Assembly (NCBI RefSeq): GCF_034651555.1 | Contig: NZ_JAYEEQ010000010.1 | Coordinates: 1 to 64,000 of the forward strand | Reading direction: 5' to 3' | Length of the DNA stretch: 64,000 nt | DNA from: Aurantibrevibacter litoralis | GTDB lineage: Bacteria > Bacteroidota > Bacteroidia > Flavobacteriales > Flavobacteriaceae | Part shown: positions 42,373-51,964 of the stretch, piece by piece | How the letters are laid out: each line of letters starts with the position of its first letter | Position numbering within the stretch: position 1 is the stretch's first letter | Program-made: the position numbers and the translations under genes | The notes under the pieces: generated by a model | The model's input: only the letters and a program-made list of their open reading frames with translations | Told to the model about the DNA's origin: nothing | The model's database searches: none

Positions 42373-43298
42373 AGGGTGTTTACTTTTAAGCTTTGTAGCA
42401 GAAGATTGTGGTAGGCGGGCACCACATCATAACAATAGGTTACCGGATAACCGGATTGTGTATCGCATAGTAAATAGGCTTTAAACACCTGGTTTTTATT
42501 TTCTTTGACGGTATCGTCCGGATGTATTTCCAAACGAGCATATAATGGCTCTAAAACGAGGTCTTGGGGGGCTATAATATAATGGCTCGCTAACACATCA
42601 AAAGGGTTAAACCCATTTGCGCCCTCTTGTTCCCATTGTTGCAGCCAGTTTTGGGAGGCTTCGGACAACCATTCGTTGCCGGGTATCCCGTTGCGCATGG
42701 CTTCCAAATCGGTTTGGGTAATCCAAACCTTACTGGAAATCTCAAAAGGGCAAAGTACTACAGGCACTTGGTGTTCAAATAAAATACGGAATGCATCATT
42801 ATCTAAGTCAAAATTAAGGTCTTGCGCATGATTGCCTTTGGTGCCAATTTTAAAGTAATCTGTGGGTTTTCTGCGCCCTGCCACTAGGACAATTTCGGTA
42901 ATTTGGGATTTCAATTCGGGGTACTTCAGCACTAAAATTCCAATATTGGTGGCCGGGCCAATAGCGAGAATTGTCAAAGGTTCCTTTTGCAAGGCAGCCG
43001 CTAACGCCTCTACAGCTTCATTTGTTGACACATTTTTTAGATCGATAGCCGCTCCGGCACCTTTATATACAGGGATTTGCTGATCTGCCAACTGATCGCT
43101 TATAAATTGCCCTATACGAAATGCATTTTCGATACTGGTATTTCCAAATACGGTGCTGATGCCTTTAATTTCGATATGCTCCGCATATAACAATTGCAAG
43201 ACGGCATACCCGTCATCTACGTCGCTATACCCATCGCTGTGGAGTCGTTTTAGTCCTACCGACAAATCCGTGTCAATCCAAACTTTCTTTTTCTTCAT
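42369..43298 (-). CDS. Nucleoside hydrolase (IUNH family)
   Basis: A 310-residue N-ribohydrolase that cleaves nucleosides into base and ribose using an active-site calcium. The N-terminal DTD (residues 9-11) and the following DD (28-29, in DVDDGYAVL) should bind calcium; in most relatives they are three residues apart (DTDPGIDD), but here a loop of about 13 extra residues lies between. The middle NFDLDNDAFRIL and the late FDVLASHYI segment fit the family. The start at 43298 is chosen over 43343 because it sets the DTD strand at the usual place. It overlaps the kinase gene by four bases and follows the ABC importer genes. Confidence 0.87.
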   Translation of the reverse strand: MKKKKVWIDTDLSVGLKRLHSDGYSDVDDGYAVLQLLYAEHIEIKGISTVFGNTSIENAFRIGQFISDQLADQQIPVYKGAGAAIDLKNVSTNEAVEALAAALQKEPLTILAIGPATNIGILVLKYPELKSQITEIVLVAGRRKPTDYFKIGTKGNHAQDLNFDLDNDAFRILFEHQVPVVLCPFEISSKVWITQTDLEAMRNGIPGNEWLSEASQNWLQQWEQEGANGFNPFDVLASHYIIAPQDLVLEPLYARLEIHPDDTVKENKNQVFKAYLLCDTQSGYPVTYCYDVVPAYHNLLLQSLKVNTL

Positions 43299-43343
43299 CG
43301 TTTCAAATTTTAAATGTCTTTGCCCTTTCATGGCTACCCTCAT

Positions 43344-43436
43344 TGGCAGAGAACTTCCGTTATAATTGCTATGTACCCTTAGGCGTTTTTATGCCCACAG
43401 CAACAACCCTGCATGGATAGGCCATCACTTTTTAGG
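43344..43436. other. Short gap between the ABC importer and the nucleoside hydrolase
   Basis: About 140 bases separate the end of the ATPase gene at 43437 from the preferred hydrolase start at 43298. I see no terminator, so the genes may be on one transcript. Confidence 0.3.
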
Positions 43437-44171
43437 TTAGGCCGACTCCGGCAGCAAATTGCCCCAAAATTCTATTTCATTTTGCACTCCGGTTTCAGGG
43501 TCTTTTATAAACTCTTTTTTAGTTTGATATACTTTAAGCACACCCTTTTGCATGTACCCGATTTGATCGCCCATAAGCACCGCTTCCTTAAGGTCGTGGG
43601 TTACAAAGAGGGAGGTGATACCGTAATCCTTGGTCAGCTTTTTAAATAATTCTTGCATCCGTTGGCGCGTTCCGGTATCCAGACTGCCGAAAGGCTCATC
43701 TAGCAGCAAAAGGGATGGATTTGTGATAATAGCTCGTCCGAAGGACACCCGTTGTCGTTGCCCGCCGGAAAGCTGCGTCGGCATTTTTTTTGCTTGTGCT
43801 TCTAATTCTAAACTTTGAAGCATGGTGTGCACACGTTCCTTAATCTCTTTTTCGGGCCTTTTCTTTATACGCAAGCCAAACGCAATATTTTCGTAGGCAT
43901 TGAGATGCGGAAAAAGCAAATCTTCCTGATAGAGATATACAATATGGCGCTTTTCCGGTTTTTTTAGGGTGATGTCTTCTCCGTTTAACACAATACGCCC
44001 GGCATCCGGAGTAACCAATCCGCCAATGGTTTTTAGCATGGTAGTCTTGCCGCAGCCCGACTTTCCTAAAATGCTGAGCGTATCTTTGGCTTCGAGGGTA
44101 AAACTAAGGTCTTTTACCACGCGTTCAGAACCAAAACTCTTTACAATATGGGCTACTTCCAGAAACATCAC
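43437..44171 (-). CDS. ABC importer ATP-binding protein
   Basis: A 244-residue ATPase of the Fe3+/thiamine/polyamine importer class. Walker A is GKSGCGKTT (36-44), the signature is LSGGQ (134-138) and Walker B is LLLLDEP (154-160), with the switch His in the VTHDLKEA segment. Its start overlaps the end of the preceding permease gene by four bases. With the two permeases and the binding protein it forms a complete importer. Confidence 0.92.
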   Translation of the reverse strand: MMFLEVAHIVKSFGSERVVKDLSFTLEAKDTLSILGKSGCGKTTMLKTIGGLVTPDAGRIVLNGEDITLKKPEKRHIVYLYQEDLLFPHLNAYENIAFGLRIKKRPEKEIKERVHTMLQSLELEAQAKKMPTQLSGGQRQRVSFGRAIITNPSLLLLDEPFGSLDTGTRQRMQELFKKLTKDYGITSLFVTHDLKEAVLMGDQIGYMQKGVLKVYQTKKEFIKDPETGVQNEIEFWGNLLPESA

Positions 44172-44941
44172 ACTAAATTTTTAAAAACATACCGTTTGTT
44201 AAGGTACAAAAGCACTACCGGCGGAAAAATGAGCAAACAACAGCTAAGTGCCCCATAATGGTAATTGGCCTCCTTAATAAAGAGAAATACCTTTATCGTT
44301 AAGGTCTGTACTTTTCCAATGCCTATTATGGAGGTGAGCCCAAACTCGAACCAAGAAACTAAAAATGTTTGAAAGAAACAAATAAGCAACAAGCCCTTGG
44401 CCAGCGGTAAAACTACCTTGGTGAGCCTTTGACAAGGATTGCTCCCCAACGTGGTAGCCAAGTCTTCATAATTTTTAATCGTAGTATTCCAAAAACTGCT
44501 GAAAAAGAGTAGTGCATAGGGAAATGCGATACTAAATTGCGCCAAAATAACGCCTGCCATATTTCCAAAAAGTCCTAATTTTAAGAAAAAATAACTTAAA
44601 CAAGCTGCGAATACCACAGGTGCCAAAATGTACGGAAAATAGGCAAATAAGGTTAATATTCTTTTTTTAGGGTGATAAAATACGGCTTTACTAATTAAAA
44701 AACCCATACTAGTAGCTGCAACGGCCACCGACAACGAAATAAGTACCGACGACAAAAAACTTTGTAAGAGCCCAACCTCGGAACCTAAAACCATATGCCA
44801 ATTTTTAAGCCCAAAATAGGTAGGTTTTAAGTCGGGAAACCGCCAATCTGATAGTAGCGACAAAAACACCATATACACAAACGGGAACAAAATTAGCCCT
44901 ATAGCTAAGGCCAGCACTAGGTGTTTCCAGTTAAGTTTCAT
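44168..44941 (-). CDS. ABC importer permease, second subunit
   Basis: A 257-residue inner-membrane permease with about six helices and the family's EAA-type loop (YEDLATTLGSNPCQRLTKVVLPL near residues 155-178) that contacts the ATPase. It overlaps the upstream permease gene by 11 bases and the ATPase gene by four. Its sequence and partners resemble YnjC-type permeases. Confidence 0.88.
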   Translation of the reverse strand: MKLNWKHLVLALAIGLILFPFVYMVFLSLLSDWRFPDLKPTYFGLKNWHMVLGSEVGLLQSFLSSVLISLSVAVAATSMGFLISKAVFYHPKKRILTLFAYFPYILAPVVFAACLSYFFLKLGLFGNMAGVILAQFSIAFPYALLFFSSFWNTTIKNYEDLATTLGSNPCQRLTKVVLPLAKGLLLICFFQTFLVSWFEFGLTSIIGIGKVQTLTIKVFLFIKEANYHYGALSCCLLIFPPVVLLYLNKRYVFKNLV

Positions 44942-45785
44942 GGCTCCAATGGCGTTTAGGTAAAAATAAAAGTACAGCAGCGATGGCCACGATGAGGGTA
45001 TATAAAACGGCTACCACGTAGCCTTCCGAAATCTTATCCAAATCAAATTGCTTGAGTTCTCTTATAATCAACACAGAAAGCATTTGGGGCGATTCTTGCC
45101 CAAGCAGCAGCGGCACTTCATAGGCACCCAGTAAAAAGATGAAATACAGCACAACCAACACCCAAGTTTTTTTTAGCAATATGGGTAAAAAGACGCGTTG
45201 CGTAACTTGCTTGGGACTAGCACCTAGCGTAGTGGCGAGCGTGGAAAGTGCCGCTACCCTTTCGTTCTTATACACATTTAGAAAAAGGAGGATAAAAAAG
45301 GGCATAATAAGGGTTATGAAAGACAGCACAATACCAAAAGCCAGTGCGTCGTTTACAAGATCGGGAAATTGCGAGGGTTCGGTAATCCAGCCAAAGGCGT
45401 ACGCTAAACGGGCAAAAAACCCGCCTTTAGAAAATAACTGTAGCGTAAAAAAAGCGGTGACAATGCTGGGGACTGCGAGCGGAAGATAGATTAAAAACGA
45501 CACCCATTTATGCTCCAGATGGTTTCTGAATTTGAGGGTTACCCACAAAGCACCTCCTACCGCAAAGACTATAGCCACAAGTGCTATTTTAAAACTGTAG
45601 AAAAAGGATTTAAAAAACATTCCCGATTCCAGAACCGATACCCAAAATTGTGTTGTAAATCCGCTATTGGCAGCTCCCACAATGCCGAAACTGTATAATA
45701 GGGCATAGCCTAGTGCTGCAGCAAAGGGGACAACCCCAATGAGCACAAAAAAAAGTAGGCTTATATGGGTGCTTTTATTTTTCAA
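44931..45785 (-). CDS. ABC importer permease, first subunit
   Basis: A 284-residue permease with about six membrane helices. The EAA-type loop is LSTLATTLGASPKQVTQRVFLPI near residues 185-207. It overlaps the substrate-binding protein gene by 11 bases on one side and the second permease gene by 11 on the other, so all four importer genes are translationally coupled. Confidence 0.88.
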   Translation of the reverse strand: MKNKSTHISLLFFVLIGVVPFAAALGYALLYSFGIVGAANSGFTTQFWVSVLESGMFFKSFFYSFKIALVAIVFAVGGALWVTLKFRNHLEHKWVSFLIYLPLAVPSIVTAFFTLQLFSKGGFFARLAYAFGWITEPSQFPDLVNDALAFGIVLSFITLIMPFFILLFLNVYKNERVAALSTLATTLGASPKQVTQRVFLPILLKKTWVLVVLYFIFLLGAYEVPLLLGQESPQMLSVLIIRELKQFDLDKISEGYVVAVLYTLIVAIAAVLLFLPKRHWSHET

Positions 45786-47028
45786 TTACATATTTCCTAA
45801 AATCTTCATAAAGTCTGATCATATATTCCGGAGCCGGTTCGGCCATGGCATAATCGGCCAAATCACTCATTGCGGGACCGTACTTGGGTTTTGGAAGTGC
45901 GGTAAATTGAGCCTGCACTTCGGCGGGCAACCTTGGAATGTGAAGCACGGTATTCGAATTCATTCCTTCCGCATCGGCCTTTTGGTACTGTGCTTCGGGC
46001 GACATTAAGAAATTAATAACTTGCATGGCTCCGGCCTTTTGCGGTGCGTTTTTTAAGATTCCCAAATAGTTTGCATTCTTTATTGTTCCATTTTCCCAAG
46101 CGTACCCTTTGGTGGATGATGGGTACAAGCCGCTTCGCACCTTTTCTTCGATCCCTCCTTCACCAAAACCATAGGTGATATGCAACTCGCCATTCGCAAA
46201 TAACTGACTGGCTACCGTTTGTTCCTTTGGAAACGTGGTGCCCTCTTTCCAAAAGTAGGTTTTATGTGTATTGATGTACTCCCAAAGCTGTTTGGAAAGC
46301 GTATCGTATTTAACCGCATCAAAAGCACCATCCAAGCTGGTGGAGCTCCCGCCAAGTTCGGCCAAAAAACTTTTTAACAAGGTCATCCCCGTAAAGTCAT
46401 TAGATATGGTAAATGTGCCCGGATGTGCTTTTACATAGCGGGATAATGCCTCCAAATCTTTTGGCGGATTGGGAACATGTACCGAATCGTAGACCATGGC
46501 AAACTGGCCTATGTTCCACGGTGCTTCCATTCCGTTGATGGGCTGTTGAAAATCAATACTAATAAAGCGATCTTGAAAATCAACATAGGCGGCATGCGGA
46601 AGTTGCTCCACAAAAGGCCCCCATAAGCCGTCTAATTTACGTAATTGAAAAAAAGTCTCGCCATTTATCCAAACCATATCCACCTGACCCCTTTGGATTC
46701 CGGCCTCCATTTCTCCCATGACCAACTGTACTATTTCCGGACCTTGCCCATTACTGATACGCAAATCGATACCAAAACGTTCTTTTACCGTGGGCACCAC
46801 ATAGTTATTTATATAGGCATTGATTACGGGGCTACCCTGCCACATCATAAAATGTACCGTGCTACCCTGAGCTTCCTGAGCAACCACTTCCCACTGAGCC
46901 GCTAAAAGATAGTCATCGTCCTTTCCGGCAGACGAGCCGCAAGCACAAAGCAAAAGACAGCCAAAAAAGCCAGTCCATATCATTTTAAAATTCCGACTTA
47001 AAAGATGCTGTTTCATTGCTTGTTTCAT
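45775..47028 (-). CDS. ABC importer substrate-binding lipoprotein, YnjB-like
   Basis: A 417-residue binding lipoprotein with the lipobox LCAC and the lipidated Cys near residue 31. The sequence MVWINGETFFQLRKLDGLWGPFVEQLP, together with the VNAYINNYVVP start of the mature protein, resembles the YnjB-type family, for which the substrate is not settled. It opens the importer gene set. Its position after a SusC/SusD pair and before a nucleoside hydrolase and sugar kinase suggests that it binds a nucleoside-like molecule. An alternative start at 47016 is possible. Confidence 0.87.
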   Translation of the reverse strand: MKQAMKQHLLSRNFKMIWTGFFGCLLLCACGSSAGKDDDYLLAAQWEVVAQEAQGSTVHFMMWQGSPVINAYINNYVVPTVKERFGIDLRISNGQGPEIVQLVMGEMEAGIQRGQVDMVWINGETFFQLRKLDGLWGPFVEQLPHAAYVDFQDRFISIDFQQPINGMEAPWNIGQFAMVYDSVHVPNPPKDLEALSRYVKAHPGTFTISNDFTGMTLLKSFLAELGGSSTSLDGAFDAVKYDTLSKQLWEYINTHKTYFWKEGTTFPKEQTVASQLFANGELHITYGFGEGGIEEKVRSGLYPSSTKGYAWENGTIKNANYLGILKNAPQKAGAMQVINFLMSPEAQYQKADAEGMNSNTVLHIPRLPAEVQAQFTALPKPKYGPAMSDLADYAMAEPAPEYMIRLYEDFRKYVIEK

Positions 47029-47088
47029 TGCGAATTCTATTTATTCAATCTAAAGATTCCGCGACCCTTAGGTCGGGGTTTCCCATTT

Positions 47089-47251
47089 ACCTCTCCTTTG
47101 GAGAGGTTGGAACTGTCTTTTTACAGTTCCGGGTGAGGTAAAATACAAAATTTCGGTTTTTGGCCCAAAGGCCAAAATGAAACTGGCGAAATACCCTATG
47201 GCTTGCCTCGGGGATAGTCAGTTTCAAGAAATTTTTTATTGCAGCCGAGGC
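47089..47251. repeat. Cluster of inverted repeats between SusD and the binding protein gene
   Basis: Four hairpins lie in one gap: ACCTCTCC/GGAGAGGT (47089-47107), GGAACTGT/ACAGTTCC (47109-47130), TTTTGGCC/GGCCAAAA (47158-47177) and GCCTCGG/CCGAGGC (47205-47211 and 47245-47251). TTTACCTC and GAGGTAAA (47086-47093 and 47135-47142) also pair around the first two, making a larger cloverleaf. It resembles a dispersed intergenic repeat, and parts could end or attenuate the SusCD transcript. Confidence 0.55.
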
Positions 47252-47275
47252 CGCTTTTTTTCAATCCCTGAGTCC

Positions 47276-48724
47276 CTAGTCCTTTTCCCACCAGCCTTTA
47301 CTATTAATATTGTCTCCACCAATTCGTGCTACCGCCTCCTGATAATTAGCACTATTGGTGGCCTGTTCGGATTCCGGATAAATATACCGAACGGGATATT
47401 GATTGTCGTTTAAATTATCCGGTCCCGGTTTTAGTGCAGGAATTCCTGTTCTACGCACATTAAACCAAGCTTCGTGTCCCACGGAAATAAGACTAAGCCA
47501 TTTTTGGGTAAGAATTTTATTCAAATTATCAACCCCATTTAAGGCTACGGCTTCCCTCGTAAAATAATCGGCCGGTAATGCCACATTGTAATATTCAAAG
47601 CTTGCCCGAATACCTTCCTGATAAAACGCCTCTACGTCGCCACTAATATAACCTCTTTCTGCGGCTTCTGCCAAGGCAAATTGCACTTCGGCGTATTGCA
47701 TAAACTGTGCATCTACCCCATCGGGCACATCCCTAAAAATAGCACCAAACAAGGAAATATCATTGAGATTTATCCCTGCCTCAGCAATGGTCTCTCTAGC
47801 CTGACCGTTTAGCAGTCCTTTGTATTGGGGCGTTCCCGCATTAACACTTATTTGGGTAGGTTTGTACAAAACTGCTACTCGGGGGTCGTTCCAAAGTGTA
47901 AGTACAGAGTCTACGGTGCGTGTCATTCGATGCTCTTGATACAGCCCAAGGGATGTAGAAAACAAGGGGTATTGGTTTGGTGCAGCACCTAAGTACGGTA
48001 GTACCGCATTGTCGCTGTTAGAGGCGATCAATTTTCCGGAAGCGACTAAATTCTGCATTTCTGAAAAATTGGTCGTTCTTTTGCTAATTCGTAAGCGATA
48101 CCGCAATTGGAGCGAATTACCAAAACGCACCCATTTATCGAGATCGCCATTGTACATGACATCGCCGGCAATGGTAGCCGAAGTACTTTCTAAGGTAGCT
48201 ACCGCTCTTTGCAATACAGCCAGAATACCCGTTTGCGGATCGGTATATATACTTTCTTGTGTATCGTATACAGGGGTGAAATTTCCTTCTAAGGCCTGTA
48301 CCGCCTGAGTATAGGGCACATCGTTCCACATATCGGTCAGTTGCGAAAACAAATAGCTTTGTAAAATATCGCCCACCGCAGCATAGGCTTCGTTAGTGCC
48401 TTCGAGTTCCTTCATGGATTTAATGTCTGACAACAGCCTGAAAATAGAATTCCAATAATCGCTATTAGACCCCATTTCATACCGATCTATGCGTTCAAAT
48501 TCTACGCTTGCTGCAAATTGACCCAAATAATTAGCCAGTCTAAATCCCTGAAAATAGGCATGCTGATCGGCTTGAATAGAGATAATATTAGTTAACAAGA
48601 ATTGAGGGTTTACATTTTGCGGTACATTTGGGTTTTCATTGATTTCCTCAAAATCTTCAGTACATCCCTGCATCCCTATACCCGTAAGGGCCAAACAAAA
48701 TACAATATAGAGTGATTTTTTCAT
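47276..48724 (-). CDS. SusD-like outer-membrane binding lipoprotein
   Basis: A 482-residue lipoprotein of the second SusD family (SusD-like). The signal KKSLYIVFCLALTGIGMQGC gives a lipobox ending at Cys21, then the motif EDFEEINENPNVP and PQFLLTNI near residues 22-45, typical of this branch. The start at 48724 replaces an upstream ATG at 48742 to begin the signal peptide properly. It is coupled to the SusC gene directly upstream (21 bases). The ligand is unknown. Confidence 0.92.
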   Translation of the reverse strand: MKKSLYIVFCLALTGIGMQGCTEDFEEINENPNVPQNVNPQFLLTNIISIQADQHAYFQGFRLANYLGQFAASVEFERIDRYEMGSNSDYWNSIFRLLSDIKSMKELEGTNEAYAAVGDILQSYLFSQLTDMWNDVPYTQAVQALEGNFTPVYDTQESIYTDPQTGILAVLQRAVATLESTSATIAGDVMYNGDLDKWVRFGNSLQLRYRLRISKRTTNFSEMQNLVASGKLIASNSDNAVLPYLGAAPNQYPLFSTSLGLYQEHRMTRTVDSVLTLWNDPRVAVLYKPTQISVNAGTPQYKGLLNGQARETIAEAGINLNDISLFGAIFRDVPDGVDAQFMQYAEVQFALAEAAERGYISGDVEAFYQEGIRASFEYYNVALPADYFTREAVALNGVDNLNKILTQKWLSLISVGHEAWFNVRRTGIPALKPGPDNLNDNQYPVRYIYPESEQATNSANYQEAVARIGGDNINSKGWWEKD

Positions 48725-48745
48725 TGTGATCGTTTTATACATTCC

Positions 48746-51700
48746 TTAAAATTGGGTTTTTACACTTACACCGAAACTCCGGGTCGATGGATAGGATACA
48801 TCCTCTACGCCACTGACGATATTCCGCTCTTGAAAGGCATTTAGTTCCGGATCAAAATGGGGATTTTCGGTAAATAAAAGTAAATTATTACCCACCAAGC
48901 CCAGTTTAATACTTTGAAACCCTAATGATTTTGTTAGTTTATCCGAAATGTTATAATATAAGCTAACTTGCCTTAATTTAAGATAAGAAGCACTATACAA
49001 GGCACTGGCCTCATTGCCCCGATCAAAAACAGTATTGTAATATTGACTAGCCGATACCGAAGTGGTATTGGGAACAAATTGAGGATTTTCTGCGGTGCCC
49101 ACATTCATTACGCCGTCGCCCACAATACCGGTTTCTCTTCCTGCCAGGGTTTCTTGCAGCACCCCGGCGGTATTGCCTATGGCTCTGGTACGTGAAACGA
49201 TGGTACCGCCTTGTCGCCAATCCCAAAGCACGGTCATTTCTATTCCTTTATATGAAAATTTGTTGCTAAACCCCATGCTAAAATCGGGATTGTAATTCCC
49301 CAAAAGCCTCAGGTTGGGATCCTGAATGGGTAGACCGTTGGCGCCAAACAGCGTTTTTCCGTCGACTTCCACAAAACCACTGCCAAACATATCGCCTACC
49401 CTTCCATTTTCGCGGGCAATAAAAAATACGGTATTGGATCCTCCGGAGCCCGAAAACACATTGGCGGTACCCGTTACAAACTGATCTACGCCATCTGGCA
49501 GCTCCTTTACCACACTGCGATAGATGGAAAAATTTACGGAGGATTGCCATTGAAAATTTTGGAGTTTTATAATAGCGCCACTAAGCATGCCCTCAAAACC
49601 CCGGGTACGTACTTTACCTCCGTTTTGATTGACATTGGCAAAGCCACTACTCTGCGATACCGGTCTGGAGATAATCTGATCTATACTCGTGTTTTGATAT
49701 CCGGAAAGGTCTACCTGAAGTCTGCCGTTGAACAACCAAGCCTCTAGCCCGGCCTCCACCGCATTTAAGCGCTCCGGTTTTAAATTGGCATTTTTTAACA
49801 CCGTCTCATTCGTAACTCTAAAGTCAGGTCCAAAATTCTGATTCAACAGAAAGTTTTGAGCGTTTTGAAACGGATCGGTATCGTTCCCTACACTGGCGTA
49901 ACTTGCCCTGAAATTAAGATACGAAAGGGCATCGGGCATGGTAAACATATTGCTTGCCACGTAACTTGCGCCTACGGAATAATATCCAAAAGAATTATTA
50001 TTCTCGGGAAGCGTGCTACTCCAATCATTTCTATAGGTGGCATCTACGTAAAGCCAGTTTTTGTAGGCCAAGTTGGCGGTACCATAGATGCTATTGATTC
50101 GTTTGGTGAATTTTTCGCTAACTCCTTTTAGCGGTGTTCTGGAGTTCGCCAACGTATAAATACCAGGGATGGCGAGTTGCGATGCCTCAGCGAATTTATA
50201 GTTTACAATTTGGTCGAATCTGTTGGCGCCGGCAGAGACGCTATATTTCCAATCGGTATTAATTTGATCTTTGTAGGAGAGCAACACGTCGGTATTGATT
50301 TCCCTAAAGAATACATCGTCCTCTCTATAGGTGCCAAAAGGGTTTGAAATGGTACTAGCTGCGCGTCTAAATTCTCTGTTGTCATTATAGGTGTCTAATC
50401 CGGTTCTTAGGCTAAGGCTAAGTTTATCCGAAAAATCATAGATACCCGATACATTCCCCAAGATTCTGTTTTTCCGAAAACTGTTGGTGTTCTCGAAAAG
50501 GGTGAGGTACGGGTTGGTCACCCATAAATAATTAAAGTTAAATTGCTGCAAGCCTTCTTGTCCTGCTTGCCAGTAGTTTCGAAGGGACGAAATGTTGGTT
50601 TGGCGGCCTGTCCATATAAAACCGTACAAAGGATTTTCGAAGCCATACCCTAAATTAGGTCGGTTATCGCTTCGGGTATAGATATAATTTACAAAGGTCT
50701 TCACTTTTAATTTATCACTAAGATCGTGATCTAAACTAAAAGCCAAGCCATCCCTGTCTAAGTTGGTATTTGGCATTATCCCTTCGTTGCGAAGATTGCT
50801 GTACGAGAGTCGCACACTGCCATTCTCGCCAGATGAAGTTATCGCCACATTGTTTTGATAGGTTACCCCGGTATCAAAGAAATTGCGCACATTATCGGGT
50901 CTAGAGACCCAAGGGGTAGGTGTAATTTCGGTGAAAGAGCCATCCGGAAAGGTTCTGGAAATAACATCGCCTGCACGAACAGGATTTCCGTTGATATCTG
51001 TAGAAGGACTATCGAACTGGGCAATGAGTTGACCTTGATCCAAACGCGGCCCGAAACTGCTGATCCCTCCATCGTTAATGCCTGCTCCTATCCCATTTTG
51101 AAAGGAATATTGCCCATTAGATCCGCCGCCGTATTGGTTTTGGTAATCCGGTAAGGTAAGTAAGGTTTCCAGCGTAATGGTGCTGCTGGTACTTACCCCA
51201 AACCCTTTCTTTCGAGAACCTCTTTTGGTGGTTATCACTACCACTCCATTGGCGGCTCTAGCCCCATATAAGGCTGCAGAACCCGCCCCTTTTAGTATGG
51301 ATATGGAAGCGATGTCATCGGGGCTTATTTCTGAGGCGCCATTGCCATAATCTACTTCTTGCAACGCTCCGTCATTAACCAAATCGCTGGTAATTTGCTC
51401 ATTGCTAATGGGCACGCCGTCGATTACAAATAGCGGCTGATTGCTGCCACTCAAGGAATTCTCTCCTCGGATAACAATACGCGAAGAAGACCCTACCCCC
51501 GATGATCCGTTGGTGATTTGTACCCCGGCCACCTGTCCTGCTAAACTATTTACAAGGTTGGTCATAGGCACTTCGGTAAGTTGGGCCGAAGAAACGCGAG
51601 TAACGGCAGAGCTCAACGACTGCTTTTCTCTTTCGATACCCAAAGCGGTTACCACCACACCTTCTAACTGTTCGGAGGACAATTCTAATACAATACCTTC

Positions 51701-51964
51701 GGGCATTTGTCCGTTGGAAATGCTAATCCTCCTGTTTTTATACCCAATGGAAGCGATATCCAATTGAAAATTAGAAGTGGCCAACTCCAAAGAAAACACC
51801 CCGTTTTCATCGGTTACGGTATATGTTTCCAACCCAACCACTTGTACTGTGGCATAGGGAATAGGCTGTGCGTCTTCATCTACCAATTGGGACGTATAGG
51901 TGTTGGTTTGGCTCCATGCAGTCCATACCAAAAACTGCAGGAATCCTACTAAAACTATTTTCAT
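48746..51964 (-). CDS. SusC/RagA family TonB-linked outer-membrane transporter
   Basis: A 1072-residue transporter paired with the SusD gene that follows. It has a signal peptide (MKIVLVGFLQFLVWTAWSQ), a CarboxypepD_reg-like domain (about 25-95; AQPIPYATVQVV, TDENGVFSL), the plug (VVVTALGIEREKQSLSSAV, NSLAGQVAGVQIT, DGVPISNEQI, SILKGAGSAALYGARAANG) and the barrel. The plug and SusD differ clearly from the first pair at 19.3-24.4 kb, so the two loci probably import different ligands. No polysaccharide-degrading enzyme is near; the next genes downstream are an ABC importer and nucleoside-type enzymes. Confidence 0.95.
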   Translation of the reverse strand: MKIVLVGFLQFLVWTAWSQTNTYTSQLVDEDAQPIPYATVQVVGLETYTVTDENGVFSLELATSNFQLDIASIGYKNRRISISNGQMPEGIVLELSSEQLEGVVVTALGIEREKQSLSSAVTRVSSAQLTEVPMTNLVNSLAGQVAGVQITNGSSGVGSSSRIVIRGENSLSGSNQPLFVIDGVPISNEQITSDLVNDGALQEVDYGNGASEISPDDIASISILKGAGSAALYGARAANGVVVITTKRGSRKKGFGVSTSSTITLETLLTLPDYQNQYGGGSNGQYSFQNGIGAGINDGGISSFGPRLDQGQLIAQFDSPSTDINGNPVRAGDVISRTFPDGSFTEITPTPWVSRPDNVRNFFDTGVTYQNNVAITSSGENGSVRLSYSNLRNEGIMPNTNLDRDGLAFSLDHDLSDKLKVKTFVNYIYTRSDNRPNLGYGFENPLYGFIWTGRQTNISSLRNYWQAGQEGLQQFNFNYLWVTNPYLTLFENTNSFRKNRILGNVSGIYDFSDKLSLSLRTGLDTYNDNREFRRAASTISNPFGTYREDDVFFREINTDVLLSYKDQINTDWKYSVSAGANRFDQIVNYKFAEASQLAIPGIYTLANSRTPLKGVSEKFTKRINSIYGTANLAYKNWLYVDATYRNDWSSTLPENNNSFGYYSVGASYVASNMFTMPDALSYLNFRASYASVGNDTDPFQNAQNFLLNQNFGPDFRVTNETVLKNANLKPERLNAVEAGLEAWLFNGRLQVDLSGYQNTSIDQIISRPVSQSSGFANVNQNGGKVRTRGFEGMLSGAIIKLQNFQWQSSVNFSIYRSVVKELPDGVDQFVTGTANVFSGSGGSNTVFFIARENGRVGDMFGSGFVEVDGKTLFGANGLPIQDPNLRLLGNYNPDFSMGFSNKFSYKGIEMTVLWDWRQGGTIVSRTRAIGNTAGVLQETLAGRETGIVGDGVMNVGTAENPQFVPNTTSVSASQYYNTVFDRGNEASALYSASYLKLRQVSLYYNISDKLTKSLGFQSIKLGLVGNNLLLFTENPHFDPELNAFQERNIVSGVEDVSYPSTRSFGVSVKTQF

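Noticed and set aside
47029..47275. Riboswitch in front of the YnjB-like importer
   Set aside because: I see hairpins but none of the conserved core sequences of thiamine, cobalamin or purine riboswitches.
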